Shown: one piece after another, positions 12,310 through 24,600 of the stretch
Layout of the letters: the number at the start of each line of letters is the position of its first letter
Numbering within the stretch: position 1 is the stretch's first letter
Assembly (NCBI GenBank): GCA_947685225.1
Contig: CANTUV010000033.1
Coordinates: 54,165,001-54,229,000, forward strand
DNA length: 64,000 bases
Direction: 5' to 3'
DNA from: Garcia nutans
Lineage: Eukaryota > Streptophyta > Magnoliopsida > Malpighiales > Euphorbiaceae
Notes under the pieces: generated by a model
The model's database searches: none
Seen by the model: the letters and a program-made list of their open reading frames with translations, nothing else
Told to the model about the DNA's origin: nothing
Position numbers and translations under genes: made by a program

Positions 12310-15300
12310 CTACTTTTGGTTGCTAGTACTCTTCTTCTTGAGTAGGCTTCCAAACTTGCGAAGCAAAGGCTTCTTCTTCTTCTGTTGTTGCTGCTTTGAA
12401 GGTGAGCTTCCACCATCATTAACATTTTCAGTAGAAGACAAACCATTTATCTGATCGAAGCTCTCACCTGTATCTGCCTTGGATTCAACGTCATCCTCAA
12501 AAGATTCCTGCTCCTGTTCTCTTTCTGTTGAAAACTCTTTCTTTTCAATCTTGCAGTTCTCCCACATCTTGAATTCAACTTCTACAGAGTCATCCTCTTT
12601 TTCTTTGCTCTCATCTTCTTTCGGTTTACCATTGACATGCTCAATTTTGGCAGCTTCCATTGGGATAGTCTCATTGAAGCCATTGTTCTTTTCCTGTGAA
12701 TTTTCTTTTTCCACATCCTCACTTTGCTGTGGTGGAAGCTCCACCTTGGGCTTCTCTTCTCTCACATGACCATTTTCTTCAGAAAATTCAACCATATTTG
12801 GAAGTAAATCATAGTCTTTTTCACTGCCTGTCAGGTCACCATTCTCCTCGGTTTGCTTCTTGGCCATAGCTTCTTCAGGCAATTTAGATAATTCTTCTAC
12901 CTTCTCAAGGGAATTGGCTTCTTTAGTTCGAAGCTCCTCATTTTCTTGGATAAGATTTTGCAATGCGTTTTCCTTGTCTAAAATCTTTTCCTTCATTTTT
13001 ATGCTCTCGATCTTCGCTCCCCCAAGAGCTTCTTGCAACAAAATCACCTCGGCTTCAACTTCCTTTAGGCTATCCTTCAACAGAGCTTCTTCTTCTCTTG
13101 TGGCACAAGCTTCTTCCTCAGTATGCTTTAGCAGATTTACCAGCCTATCTATTTCTCTTTCCAAAGAAGAGTTTTCTTCTTCTGATTTCTTTACACAGTT
13201 CACCAAATCTTGTTCTTTTTGCTCCCATTCAGCCTTGGATTTCTGAAATTTATTCTTGGATTCTTCAATATTAATTTTAAGACCATCAATCTCATGTTTT
13301 GCATCATCTAGCATGGTTTCATATCTCTCGTTTGTGTTCTTCAGGACCAATCTTAGATCTTCTATCTGGGTCTCATAGTTTTCATTCTCTACTTGAGTAG
13401 ATAGCAGCTGTTCTTTTGCTTCCCTTGCTTCTGCAGACACTTCATGTAAAGCTGAAGCTAAACTTTCCATTGCCTTCTTGCTCTTTTCCTCCTCATCCCT
13501 TGAATTCTCCAACTCATTTATGAGTTCGTTTTTCTCTTCTAATAGACTTTGAACACTAGAAGCCGCAAGTTTCTCATTGTTTAAAGCCTGAGCCTTCTCT
13601 TCCTTCACTACATCCAATTCAGACTTCAAAGACTCAACTTTTTTCACTAGTTCTGAACATTCTTCCTTTGACGTATTAAGGCAACGCTCTGATTCCTCAA
13701 TATCGCCTTTCTGTCTTGCAATTGTCATTTCCAACAACCCCACCTTCTCTTTAAGAGCAGCAATTTCATTTTCTGCATCATGCAAGAGATCATTGTTCCC
13801 CTCCAGTTGTTTCATGACAGAGCATAAGGATTCAGAAGCAGATCTCTCCAACTTTCTTGCTTCATCAACCTGCAACTCTAATTCCTCTACCCTATTTTTC
13901 CACTCCTCCACTAAATTACGTGCATAAGATTCAGCCATTTTAGCAGCTTCTAACTCCACATTTAGCTGCTCTATGGAAGCCTCCCTTTCAATCAACTCGT
14001 CTTGTAAACCTTTCGCTTTCTCAAGCTCTAGTTTCAAAGTGTCAATTTCTTCCTTAAGCTGCAATACCATCTTGTTGCTCTCATTGGCCTCTGTTTCAAG
14101 CTTTGAATCAAGTAACGCCTTCAGCCGAGTCAACTCAGCTGAAAGAATCTCCACTTTATCTGCATGAATCTCAGCAATTTTAGTTGCATCATCAGCATGA
14201 CTCAGTGCTTGGTTCTTTGCATCAGTAGTCATGGCTAATTCTTGCTTCACCCTTTGAAGTTCCTGATTGGCAGAGAGAAGGGCAGCCACATCCAAAGCAT
14301 GTTGGTTTCTCACAGACTCAAGCTCCTTTTCCCATTCCTCTTCCTTCTTTTGGGCTGCCTCAATCCCAGCCTGTTCCAGCTCAACAGCTCGAAACTTCTC
14401 AATCTCGGAATTCTCCTCAGCTCTTTTTTGAGCCACCAAAGCTTCTTGAAGCTTCTCATTTGCCTCTTCAGCAGCTTTCTGTGATTGTTTCAGTTCATCA
14501 ATTGCTTGTGCCTTCTCTTTTTCAATCAATGCTATCTGTTCCTTTGCTTTCTTTAGATCTTCCTGAACAAGACTCAACTGAGTCTGTAATTCTGACCCCT
14601 TCACCAATCTTGACTGCGGTTTCTGATAACCAAAACCAATCAATAAATGCAGCAGAAAAACTCAAAACAAAAATGAATCAGAAAGAAGTACAATTTCTCA
14701 GTAGTAGCAACCACAGTTTCTCCATAAACATAATGCCCAATTCAAGAAATACTGCAAAGAAACTCCGGGCTACAATTTTCATTTTTCTCAAAAAGAATCT
14801 AAACCCATTGAATGTTCGATTACCAAAATTCTTGGGAAATGTCAAATATGCACGTTGATACAGAACTGAAGAAAAACAAACTAATTCTTCACATGCATTA
14901 ATTTGTACTCACCTCAGGAGGCGTAGTGACCTTTGGAGACCGGCGATCAACGGCTGGCTTCGAAGTAACGGATCGCGGAGAACGTTCAACAGAAAGGCGT
15001 GTACTTTGCGGAGGAGCAGGCGAATCATGCTCTGATTTGGTGACTCCCCTGCTCACTTTACTCACTCTAGGAGTAGCTGGTGCTGCTTTGCTGGGCGTTT
15101 CAGACAAACCAGATCTACACAGGTTTTACGAGCATCATTATTACAATATCAGATAAAATTTCGTTGTAGATTAAAATCTAACATAATAAAAACACAATGC
15201 AAGGCATCCCATGCAATAAAAATTGAACTAATTCCAAATTAACGATGGATCTATTCTTAAAATGGTAACACTGTAAACGAACAATAATTTTGTTAGTCGG

Positions 15301-15757
15301 CAACAAAATCAAATTTGCATAAAACAAAATTCAAAATTTTGAGTAGAAATGATACATGAATAGATCCATTGACAAAATGTCAAAAGAAAATCAGTAATGG
15401 GCAACGATCAGGATTAAAACCAGTAAAAATAAACAAAAACCCATATCAAAATTGTAATAAAAAAACAAAATTGATAAATTATGCGCAAGTCTTTACCGTA
15501 CAGAGATAGAGTGACAGATGAAGAGAGAGGAAGAGAGAGAGAGAGATACCGTTTGAATTGAAAAAAAGAAGAAAAGCCATACCAAAGACAGATCCAAACC
15601 ACTCATGACAAAATTAAGAGTAAAATTCCATAACTGAAACCAAAATTTCAAACTCATAATACCCAAAAAAAAGTACAAAAAACATTCAGATCTACGCAGA
15701 GAAGAATTTAGGTTCTATCTGTACACCTTCGTATACTTACTTGGTCTTGAAGGACAT
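12310..15757 (-). CDS. WEB-family coiled-coil protein, 3 exons, 843 aa
   Basis: Exons on the minus strand: 15757-15741, 15114-14913, 14622-12310. Junctions are GT..AG and phases agree. The N-terminus (residues 1-73) is Ser/Pro/Thr/Arg-rich with SETPSKAAPATPRVSK and RLSVERSPRSV, followed by KPQSRLVKGSELQTQL, the conserved entry to the WEB (WEAK CHLOROPLAST MOVEMENT UNDER BLUE LIGHT) domain, also called DUF827. From ~85 to ~650 it is almost continuous heptad-type coiled coil rich in Glu/Lys/Leu. A charged acidic linker follows, and the tail is basic (KKKKPLLRKFGSLLKKK near the end). Relatives include plant proteins annotated as WEB family, chloroplastic; founding members WEB1/PMI2 act in light-driven chloroplast movement, but this subgroup's role is not established. 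Intron 1 has a GA-rich microsatellite (~15520-15548). The gene looks intact. Confidence 0.9.
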
Positions 15758-17007
15758 GTTCTTTTTCTTGTTCCTGTTCCTGTTTCTTGTTCTTGATTAT
15801 AATATAGAAGAAAAACTAAAAATTGGGGAAAGAACAAGAAAATGTGTGGTTTTGCTGAACTGGGTTTATGTCTCAGTTATAATTGCTGATATTATGTAAT
15901 TAGAATGTCGTGTGGCTGTTCTCTTTTTTCTACACCATCTTTTCTTTACTTTTTCTGGTTTCTTTTTCTTATTTCAGATCAAAGAGAAACAGAAAACTCA
16001 AACGACAAGAGGAAAAGGAGTAGCAAAATGAAGAGAATTTACACAAGCAAAAGAGAAGAAAACCAAATTATTTGGATTGGTGTTAATTTTTGTAGACACT
16101 CGCAACCACAAAGCTGTAGTTGCATTCTCTTTTCTCCTCTCTTGTCCTGTTATTGTAAGTTAACAAGTTTTATTTTTTATTCATCTTTATTATTTCAGTT
16201 TGTCAAGTGAAAGTACAGAAATGCCCTTATTTTTGTACTGTTGGTGTTATTATTTGCTCTTTTTTTTTTAAGGGATTGCCAACTTTTGCAGAGCTTCATC
16301 TGACCAAGCTGACCCTGCTTTTCTGGAAAAAGGTCACAATAAATAGGAACCCTAATAGATAAAATTTTAATATTGTATTATTTTAATTTGATTTTGATTA
16401 AGATATGTTTATTATGATGTTAAATTATCAAACTCGTTCATTCTATAATTCATTATGCCTATCAATAAATTTTAAAAATTGGGCTTTATTTCTATACTAG
16501 ACTGAGGATTATTGGCTAATTTAACGATTTATTTATGGCTTAAATCCCTTTAATTAGTAGCATATACCTATGCTAATTAAGTTTCTTTTGTTTATAAAGA
16601 TAAAGCCATTTTCAGTTAAATAATGGCATTAATTAATATTGATGTGACATTAAAATTGTATAATATTGGTCTAATTTCAAAAAATATGTTTAGGCTAACA
16701 GAATGTTTCTCAAATTGATCAAATGAAAATGGATTTACCTCTTAATATTTCAGTTTTATTCCAACCTAAACTGATGTTAAATAATTTATATAACTTCTAA
16801 ATTAGCTTTCTTAATTATAAAAATATTTGATGGAAATACCATAAATAAATGCTTATGTTAATTATCAGTTTAGTCTAATTAAGTAGGTTTTTCTCATTAT
16901 GTTTATTTATAGAAAGTAGCTAACTATCAAATACAAATTAGATATTTTTGAATACATAATTCATCTTATTTTGTTACAGATGTTCGAGTTTAAAAGTATA
17001 ATATCTT
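15758..17007. other. Upstream flank of the WEB-family gene, no gene seen
   Basis: The 5' leader and promoter of the minus-strand WEB gene should lie in ~15758-16250, which is rich in pyrimidine tracts. The rest is AT-rich with no supported feature. Confidence 0.4.
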
Positions 17008-17022
17008 ACTCTATATATTATT

Positions 17023-17918
17023 GCACTCCCTCTTCTTAGGGTTTTTGTCTCTCTTCCAGTAAGAGTATTGTGCCGCCCCTTGTGGATCCCTTGCCTTTCC
17101 TCCTCCTAGCTTCTTTACCGCTCGGCCTTCCTTTGTCTCTCTTGATATCCTGTGATTCAGATCAGCCTAATCTTCTTGATAGGATTGGTTCCATTCAAAC
17201 ATCATAACATCAATCTTAGCTTTATATATGTACTCATCCCCAGCTTTACTGCTCCAATATCTAGCTTCGGCGCATCTCCAATTGGCCTCTTCTGCCCCTT
17301 CTTCAGACCCTCCTGGTGAGCTCAGATGCACATCCTTCCCTGGTTTGTCCAAGTCTCCGGCCGAGCCCCATCAAGGCTCGATCTGCAAGAGGTAAGCCTA
17401 GAGTTTCACTTTGCGGAGGTTTGGTTATCGATCTGGAACTCTTGTTCCTTAGTGGACGATCCTGCAATAGAGGTATTAGCTTCTACCTCTGAGTTTCTTG
17501 ATGTCCCACTACACGGCGTGCTTTCAAGGTCTCATCTTTGGGTTTTTCACTCAATTTTTTAGCACAATTTTTTGATCTATCTGTGCAAATATATCCGGTT
17601 CAATTTTCTATCATTTAGGTCCAAGAAGTGGACTTTATTCTCTTCTTGTAACCACTTGGAGTTAGTCTTACTGCTTTTGAGGGCTTGTACATCAGTACAT
17701 GGCTCTGGTTTAGCAGCTTGGTGTTAGTATAGAGAGCATCCTTATTTCTCTTAAAATGCAGTTTGTTAATTTTATATTATTCGAATTGTTGTAATTTGGC
17801 CAGACATTGGCTGTTTCCTTTGCCTTGGAAGGGTTTGAATCCACCTTTTCTGGTTTTTTTGTACTGTATATTTATTGTCGAATGAAATCTCTTTTTTTCC
17901 TTCCAAAAAAAAAAAGAA
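17023..17918 (+). mobile_element. Poly(A)-tailed non-LTR retroposon, ~0.9 kb
   Basis: A 15-bp direct repeat actctatatattatt flanks the insert (17008-17022 and 17919-17933). The insert ends in an A-rich tail (17905-17915) preceded by aatgaaatctc, as in many plant LINE 3' ends. The body is markedly GC-richer than its surroundings. No reverse transcriptase or endonuclease frame is visible, so it is either a 5'-truncated LINE made mostly of 3' UTR, or a retroposed transcript. The start gcactccctcttcttaggg resembles a transcript leader. The origin is unresolved, but the retroposition signature is clear. Confidence 0.7.
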
Positions 17919-17933
17919 ACTCTATATATTATT

Positions 17934-18655
17934 TATTTAACATGATATTTTATAATATAATTAATAATATTATAAAAATATTTAGTTTTATGTTTAATTA
18001 AATCGATATCAATACAAATTTTAATTAAATTATAAGAGAAAGACTTTTTTAATAAATTGCTAATTTAACATGAAACTAAACTAGTCTGAGTGTTATTCAA
18101 ATGGCTTTAATATTTTAATTAAATTAATTTTTGTAATATTCTTAGTTTTAAATGTTGCAATGTATAACTTAAAAATCATTATGAAACTAATATTATTCGC
18201 TTAAAATAATGAAATAAAAATTTAAATTTAACTTCTTTTACTAAATATAATAAGTAATTAACTTTAAATAACATATAAATTGAACTTTAAATCACTTTTA
18301 TTCAAATTAAAGCCCCCCTTGCAAATACTAAAAAAAGTAACATTTAATTTTCAATTTTTAACTTAATTAATTAGTTTGTAAACATTAAACAATTAATGTT
18401 AAGTTTGTAAATACTGGTTTCTCTTAGCAATCTAATTCTAATCAATTGTCCGAAAACAATAAATAAATTAAATTTTGTATGAGGTAGCAAGCTGCCTCAC
18501 TATGCATAATTAAAAATATTTTATTTAAGATTTTTTATTAATTAATAAATGATTAACATTGTAAGAATTCTATTCTCAAGTTAGGCGATAAAAATTATAT
18601 TTTTAAATATATGGATAAAATGTTCTTAAAGGATCTCTCAAAATAATAATTATAA
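17934..18655. other. AT-rich spacer
   Basis: No gene, RNA or clear repeat seen between the retroposon and the SINE-like element. Confidence 0.4.
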
Positions 18656-18907
18656 ACCCATCACGGTAAAAGAATTAATAAAGCACATGGGAGTATGTCA
18701 ACCAGATTGTAAATTCGAATCACGATTTATAACATCTGGCATTGAATGTATTCTGTGTGGAATTTTTTCATAAGTCCAGAATAAAGTGAGAGATCCTGAT
18801 TGGTAGACTGTTGGGCTAGCCTCTTCTAAATTTGGACTATATAATAAATCGAGCTGGTCCTAAAAAAATGATGGTCTCGCCGAATAAGTGTTTCCGGTTA
18901 TCAAAAA
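18656..18907 (+). mobile_element. Degenerate tRNA-derived SINE, ~250 bp
   Basis: Flanked by aataattataa (18645-18655 and 18908-18918) and ends in an A-rich run. The head carries a box-B-like aaattcgaatcac (about 18711-18723) preceded by gggagtatgtcaaccaga, resembling a decayed tRNA-related Pol III promoter. The AT-rich setting makes the target duplication less decisive. Confidence 0.45.
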
Positions 18908-19597
18908 AATAATTATAATAATAATAAATTTAAGGATTGATCTACAAATGAATTTATTTTTTTTAATTTATAATATTTTATTTTTTTAGTCAGATTATAA
19001 ATGAATTTTATTTTTTCATATGTGAATCTCTAATTCTAAAATGAATAAATAAATATGTTTTTATTGTAAAATTAATATATTTAATATATAAACATAAATA
19101 TTAGAAAATATACATCGGCAAGCTAATAAAAAAATTGAGCGTACATGTGAAAAATAGGAGGGATGTGTAACGATTGAATTTTAGAATTCGGCCTATCCAG
19201 CCATTATTAATTAATTGAAAAAAATATATCTTTAAAAATCAATAATTATCGGTTGAATTTATTGAGTTTTTATTAAATTTAGTCAAATTTAATAATAAAT
19301 ATACAAGTCAAAATTAATTAATTTAATCGATTTAAATTAATATGATTTATTGAATTAGTCGAATTACAGATGAATAATAAAAAATAGCGTATTATTATTA
19401 TACTATCTAATAGTAATGTTTTTCTCAAAAAAAATCTGATTCAAATATTAAATCCTTTATTATAGAAATATCACTTATCCGTAAAACTAACCAAAAGTCA
19501 CAACATAAAACTACTTTAGCTTGCTATTCTTAATTGAAATTCACTCCAAAAGAAGTCTCATTTGAGCTATATGAACACCTTCCTTTCACTATCTCCC

Positions 19598-19602
<5 letters not shown>

Positions 19603-19634
<32 letters not shown>
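19603..19634. repeat. (TA)n microsatellite
   Basis: About 16 uninterrupted TA units. Confidence 0.9.
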
Positions 19635-19637
<3 letters not shown>

Positions 19638-20607
19638 TTTGTTATAATTGCAAAATAAATAAATAAATAACAAAGCCATGGAAAGTGTTGTATGTTGTGT
19701 ATTGTTTGTGATCATTTTGCAAGTTGCAACCCCATAATAACATTTTCCAAACTAAAACTCTTTCTAAAGACAGCCTAATACATATATAAGCGATGGTCCC
19801 ATGAAATTAAGCTCTTGCTCCTGTGACAACCCATGGAATTAAATTAAGTCTCTGTCCATCTTAATTAATTCAGTACACCCTCCATTTATTTTGAACCATA
19901 TATGCATAAAATCATGCTCTAAACACACAAGATCTTGACTGATAAATTATTATTATTATTATTATTATAAATGTTATCAACTAGTTACTAACTTTATTAA
20001 TATATCAAAGTTGTTTTTTCATATAAGTATTGCTATAATCGATTTTAAATCTATTACTTATAAAAATATGTTACAATATATAATCCTTCTAATTTAATAA
20101 TTTAGTTTTTAATATGGTAGACATTTTTTAAAGAAAATAAAAATGATTATGGTTTGAATTCTGATTTCTTACATTGCAAATTTATTTATTTATTTTTTAT
20201 CAAAATTTCGTTTGAGAATGATAATAAATAAAAAAACAAAATAATAAATATTCTTACCCATGAAATTAAATTTTCAATTTGCTATAAAGTCTGAAAAGGT
20301 ATGATTGGGCCTTCTATAAATAATAATAAAAAAACAAGTGAAGGTAGATTAAGGTGGCGTAATAAACAAAGATGAAAGCGAAATTGGCGATGGTAAAGAA
20401 ACAATTTTTTTTGTATGGTGAGAAGCTGACTAGCAACCAACAAACTTTCCTTGTTCTTATAGATGTGGCTAATTAATTGATTGTTAATTATGATTATTTA
20501 TTTATTAAAAAAAACAACTTGAAGAAGTTGTAACTAATTAAACCCCCTAAGTCTCTTATCATATTATTGATTCATGATTCCCAGTTGGACCTAAAACTTG
20601 AAATTTT

Positions 20608-20634
20608 ACTACTACTACTACTACTACTACTACT
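20608..20634. repeat. (ACT)9 microsatellite
   Basis: Nine ACT units in a row; uninterrupted. Confidence 0.9.
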
Positions 20635-21642
20635 ATGCTGCCAATGATCTTATCTCATGAACGAAAAGAGTTACTCATCATATAATCTTCAAATCTCTTT
20701 GTTAGAAGACTTGGTATTATTTTAAACAACTTTTAAGAAATTAATTGATTGCACATTAGACATTTTTAAAGGTCATTCCTCCTCACAGCTTGACCCCTAA
20801 TTTCAATTAATAACAAAATTAAGCATACATTAATTAATCATCATTAATAACCCAAATTTAATCCAGTTAGGGTTTCAGGTTGGATGTTCTAAAAAGAAAA
20901 ATTTTAAGTTCGGACTTTATCCTTTTAGAGGATATTGAAGAAGGATATCAAGTATAAAAATGGGTGATATTTTTTTTTTATTTTTGTGGCCAGTAAACAT
21001 TTGAAATTGAACCATGACCTAATTCCTCTTTTTAAAAATTATTATGAGGCCTGAAATTTAACTTAATCAGGTTCAAGCTCAAGTTTAATTCTAGAATTTA
21101 ATTAATGTCTTACACTAAATTAAGAGGTAAATTAGCTTAAAATTATTTATGAAAAAAATGTACTGATGATATTAATTGTATTATCATAATGATTAAAGAG
21201 AACAAACAAAGGTTGATACATTTTAGCCCAATGAAAGCATCATTTGCATGAACAAGCAGGCATTTATGCATGTCTATCAATTAATTACAACAAACATCAC
21301 TTTTTCAATATGTTAAAAGGACTCCATCCATTAAATGAATCTACATTTGAAAGGAAACCAAAAAAATCGGGTAAAATCTGGCAGATTGAAGCAATAATCT
21401 TAATCTTGATAGTTTTTGACCTAATCCAATACAATCATTTGTGATTAATTAAGTCACTTTCCATATTCAAATATTAAGTTGAGGATTTTCCTGTTTCTCT
21501 ATTAGTATACACCATCTTCTCGCAGCTAACTTGCCCTCATTTGTTAGAGTTTCACTATCATTGCTAAAATCTAAAAGGGCTTGGGGACCAAAGGGCACGA
21601 GGGTTTACATCCAACTTCTGTTTAATTTTGCCCTTAATATAC

Positions 21643-21647
21643 GTGTG

Positions 21648-21687
<40 letters not shown>
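21643..21687. repeat. Compound (GT)n-(AT)n microsatellite
   Basis: A GT run (21643-21656) followed by an AT run (21659-21687). Confidence 0.9.
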
Positions 21688-21688
<1 letters not shown>

Positions 21689-24600
21689 TTTTATGAACCT
21701 TTAATTGTGTTTAGTACATTAAGTATTAATTTAATGTCATATCGAACAATAATAATGAACAGTAAATTAATATATATATATAATAAATATATATTAAAAA
21801 TATCTATCAAAATATTTTAATTAATATATACATTACATTTCGGGATCTTTTGTTGTTCTGACAGAAGACACTCTGATTATGTGCTCTGCTCTTTCTTATT
21901 ATTAAAGTGTTGGTTTTTTAAATAGGCTATTTCTTTTGTTTTATCATGCCTATGCTCTGTTCTAAGGGAGGTTGCCATAACTTTCTCAGGTTTTAAGTTA
22001 ATTTAGATTGAGATGCTTTTGTATCTTTTTTCTATATTTTGTTGTGTTTCTCTTTCTGGTTCTTCACACTAAGATTCTTTTTCTAATACAATCATCTTAT
22101 GTCTGAAAAAAATGTAAGTAATGCGATGATTTTATAGTAAAATTTAACAGTTATAAGGGGAGGAAGCCCCCAAGCAGGGACATGAATTTAATAAAAGCTT
22201 GATTATTTTTTAAAATAATTCAAGAGTGAGAAGGAAAATTGATGAAATATATATATCAGAATAAAATTTGGAAGGAACTATTAAAATTATAATAATAGTA
22301 TGCCATGCCATTATGCTTTTATCAAGCCATGAAAGAGGGCCATGTCATGTGCAGGCTTTCAATAGAAATCATTGGTCTTGAGGTTGTGGGGTCAAAAGAT
22401 ATTTGGAGTCAGGAGATATCTACACACTACATTTATAAATATGACTAGTTTCTCAACACTACTTCTATAAATTATAGTACTAAAATAAATTGAAAATTAC
22501 ATTTATCTAAACAGCTGAGCCAACAATATTCAATTTCTAATGCACATCTACTTAATCGAAGCATACGATCATCATAATTAACCATCAAATTTTTAAATAA
22601 AGATAGTTTTGATTTAAAAATCAATAATTTTTAATACAATACTTTGGTTTTGATTTAAGTCTTAAACCGTAAAAAGGTAAGATTATTTATATTTTCAATA
22701 AATAAATAAATACGCGATTGTATTATGAATTAATATATTATTTTATTATAAAAATGACTGACTCTGTGTCTAATTTGATGATGTGGGAGATTCGATATCA
22801 TATAATAAAATTTGATTATGGGTTGCCATAATAAAATTGGCATTTTTCTAAAAAAAAATCAGTAATTTCTCTCTTAATCTCTTTTGAAAACATAAAAAAA
22901 TTCAGTTTAGATTTGCCCTAAAAGCACATAATCATACTAGTTAGAAATTTCATTGTCTATTTATACCAAAAAAGAAGTATGGATAAGATAATCCAAATAA
23001 CATAAGCGATCTTCTGTTAGCCATACTCACAATCATGTGTTGTGATTTAACTCTTTCTCACAAAATTGGGTCAATTCTCATAATAATATTCATAGTACAC
23101 TCTGCTTCAATCCGTTTTATTTTACTTCCCAAACTTAGTAATTGAAATTTCAAAAATTTATGAGAAATAAACAATAATTATTTATTATATACATGTGATA
23201 TTTCATGTTTGGTAACAAATGCTTATGAGTTATGTGAAGTTAGATCATTATTTAATTGGCCATGTGTTTGTTTTCTTCATCATTTCCTTATTTTATACAT
23301 TTTTATTTACATTTAATTAATTCACTCATAATTTCAAAAAAAAAATCATTCATTCATTTGAATAATTAAAGTTTAAATTAAAAATTTATTATATATGCTG
23401 AGGTATAATCTAACATGCACCTTCTATAAATAGATTTAAGTTTGATTCTACTCTCTATACTGTAATGCTAACAAAAAAAAATTAATTATATATTTTTTTT
23501 AATTTTCTTTTATTTTTATCCTATAATTTTATTTTGAATATTCATATTCTATCGTTTCCATAGTTGTGGTCATTAATTCTCTCATATCTTATCAATAAAT
23601 GAAATGTGAATCTCATTATTTTATAAAAAAATAGAAAATAAAAAATAAAATTAATTGTATTTAGTTGGTCTAACTTTCCATGCATCTAATAAGCATAGTT
23701 AGTTTTGAAAGTACTGCAATAACTAATAGACCGTTCCGCTTTCTTGGACTATGCCTGATTAGCTTAGGCTTGCCAACAGGCCGGGACGAGGAGTGTTGTC
23801 TTGGGCGAAGAATCTTTGCCTGGTTTCTTTCATATAAATAGACAATATTTTTTTTCTGTCTTCGTCCCTGTAGAAAATTTACCTTTTTTTAAATTAAATT
23901 TAGAAATATAAAAAATAATAATTCATTATAATTGTATATTTAATAAAATGATAATATAATAAATATATACAATAAAATTAAAAATACTATAAAAATAAAA
24001 TAAAATACATCAAAATAAATTTATTTTACATATGTAAATAATTAAAATATAATATATATAATATAATATAATATATCTAAAAAATAAAATAAAATATATA
24101 CAATATGTATAATATAACATATATGTATAGTATATATATATAATATGTATATAAGATATATATATATATTTTGGATACCCACAGGGCTAAGAGTATACTC
24201 TTTATCTCCATTATGCCCAAAAACGCAGAGAAATTTTTTGCCGTCTCTTTTTCAATGCCAATTCAAGGTAAATTTTTTGTCCGGCCGCCCGCCGTGCCCC
24301 CACCATCATCCCTATTATTAGCTTCTTTTTTTTTTTTAACATTATAGATATTTGTATGTACTATCTCCTCTATATTTTTTTTCAAAAAAAAAATCTTAGA
24401 AAATTTTACTATTTTTAAGAATCATTTTTATTTGCTTGCCTCTTATTAACTAAATTATTTTCTCATTCGATTTTCATATATTTTTATATTATTGTTGTTC
24501 TTAAATTTTTTTGGTATTAAAAAAATTTAATATTAATAAATTCTTACTCACAAATTATCGATGAGTTTTCCTTCCTATGTTTTCTTTTTCTTTCTAAATA

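Noticed and set aside
12479..14484. Long plus-strand frames opposite the WEB gene
   Set aside because: Antisense shadows of a Glu/Lys-rich coiled-coil coding exon.
21855..21900. tgacagaagacactctgatta resembles the start of miR156
   Set aside because: The match stops after about ten bases and no foldback with a star strand is visible.
23760..24320. GC-rich patches that might be ends of a hAT-like element
   Set aside because: The two ends do not pair convincingly and no target duplication was found.
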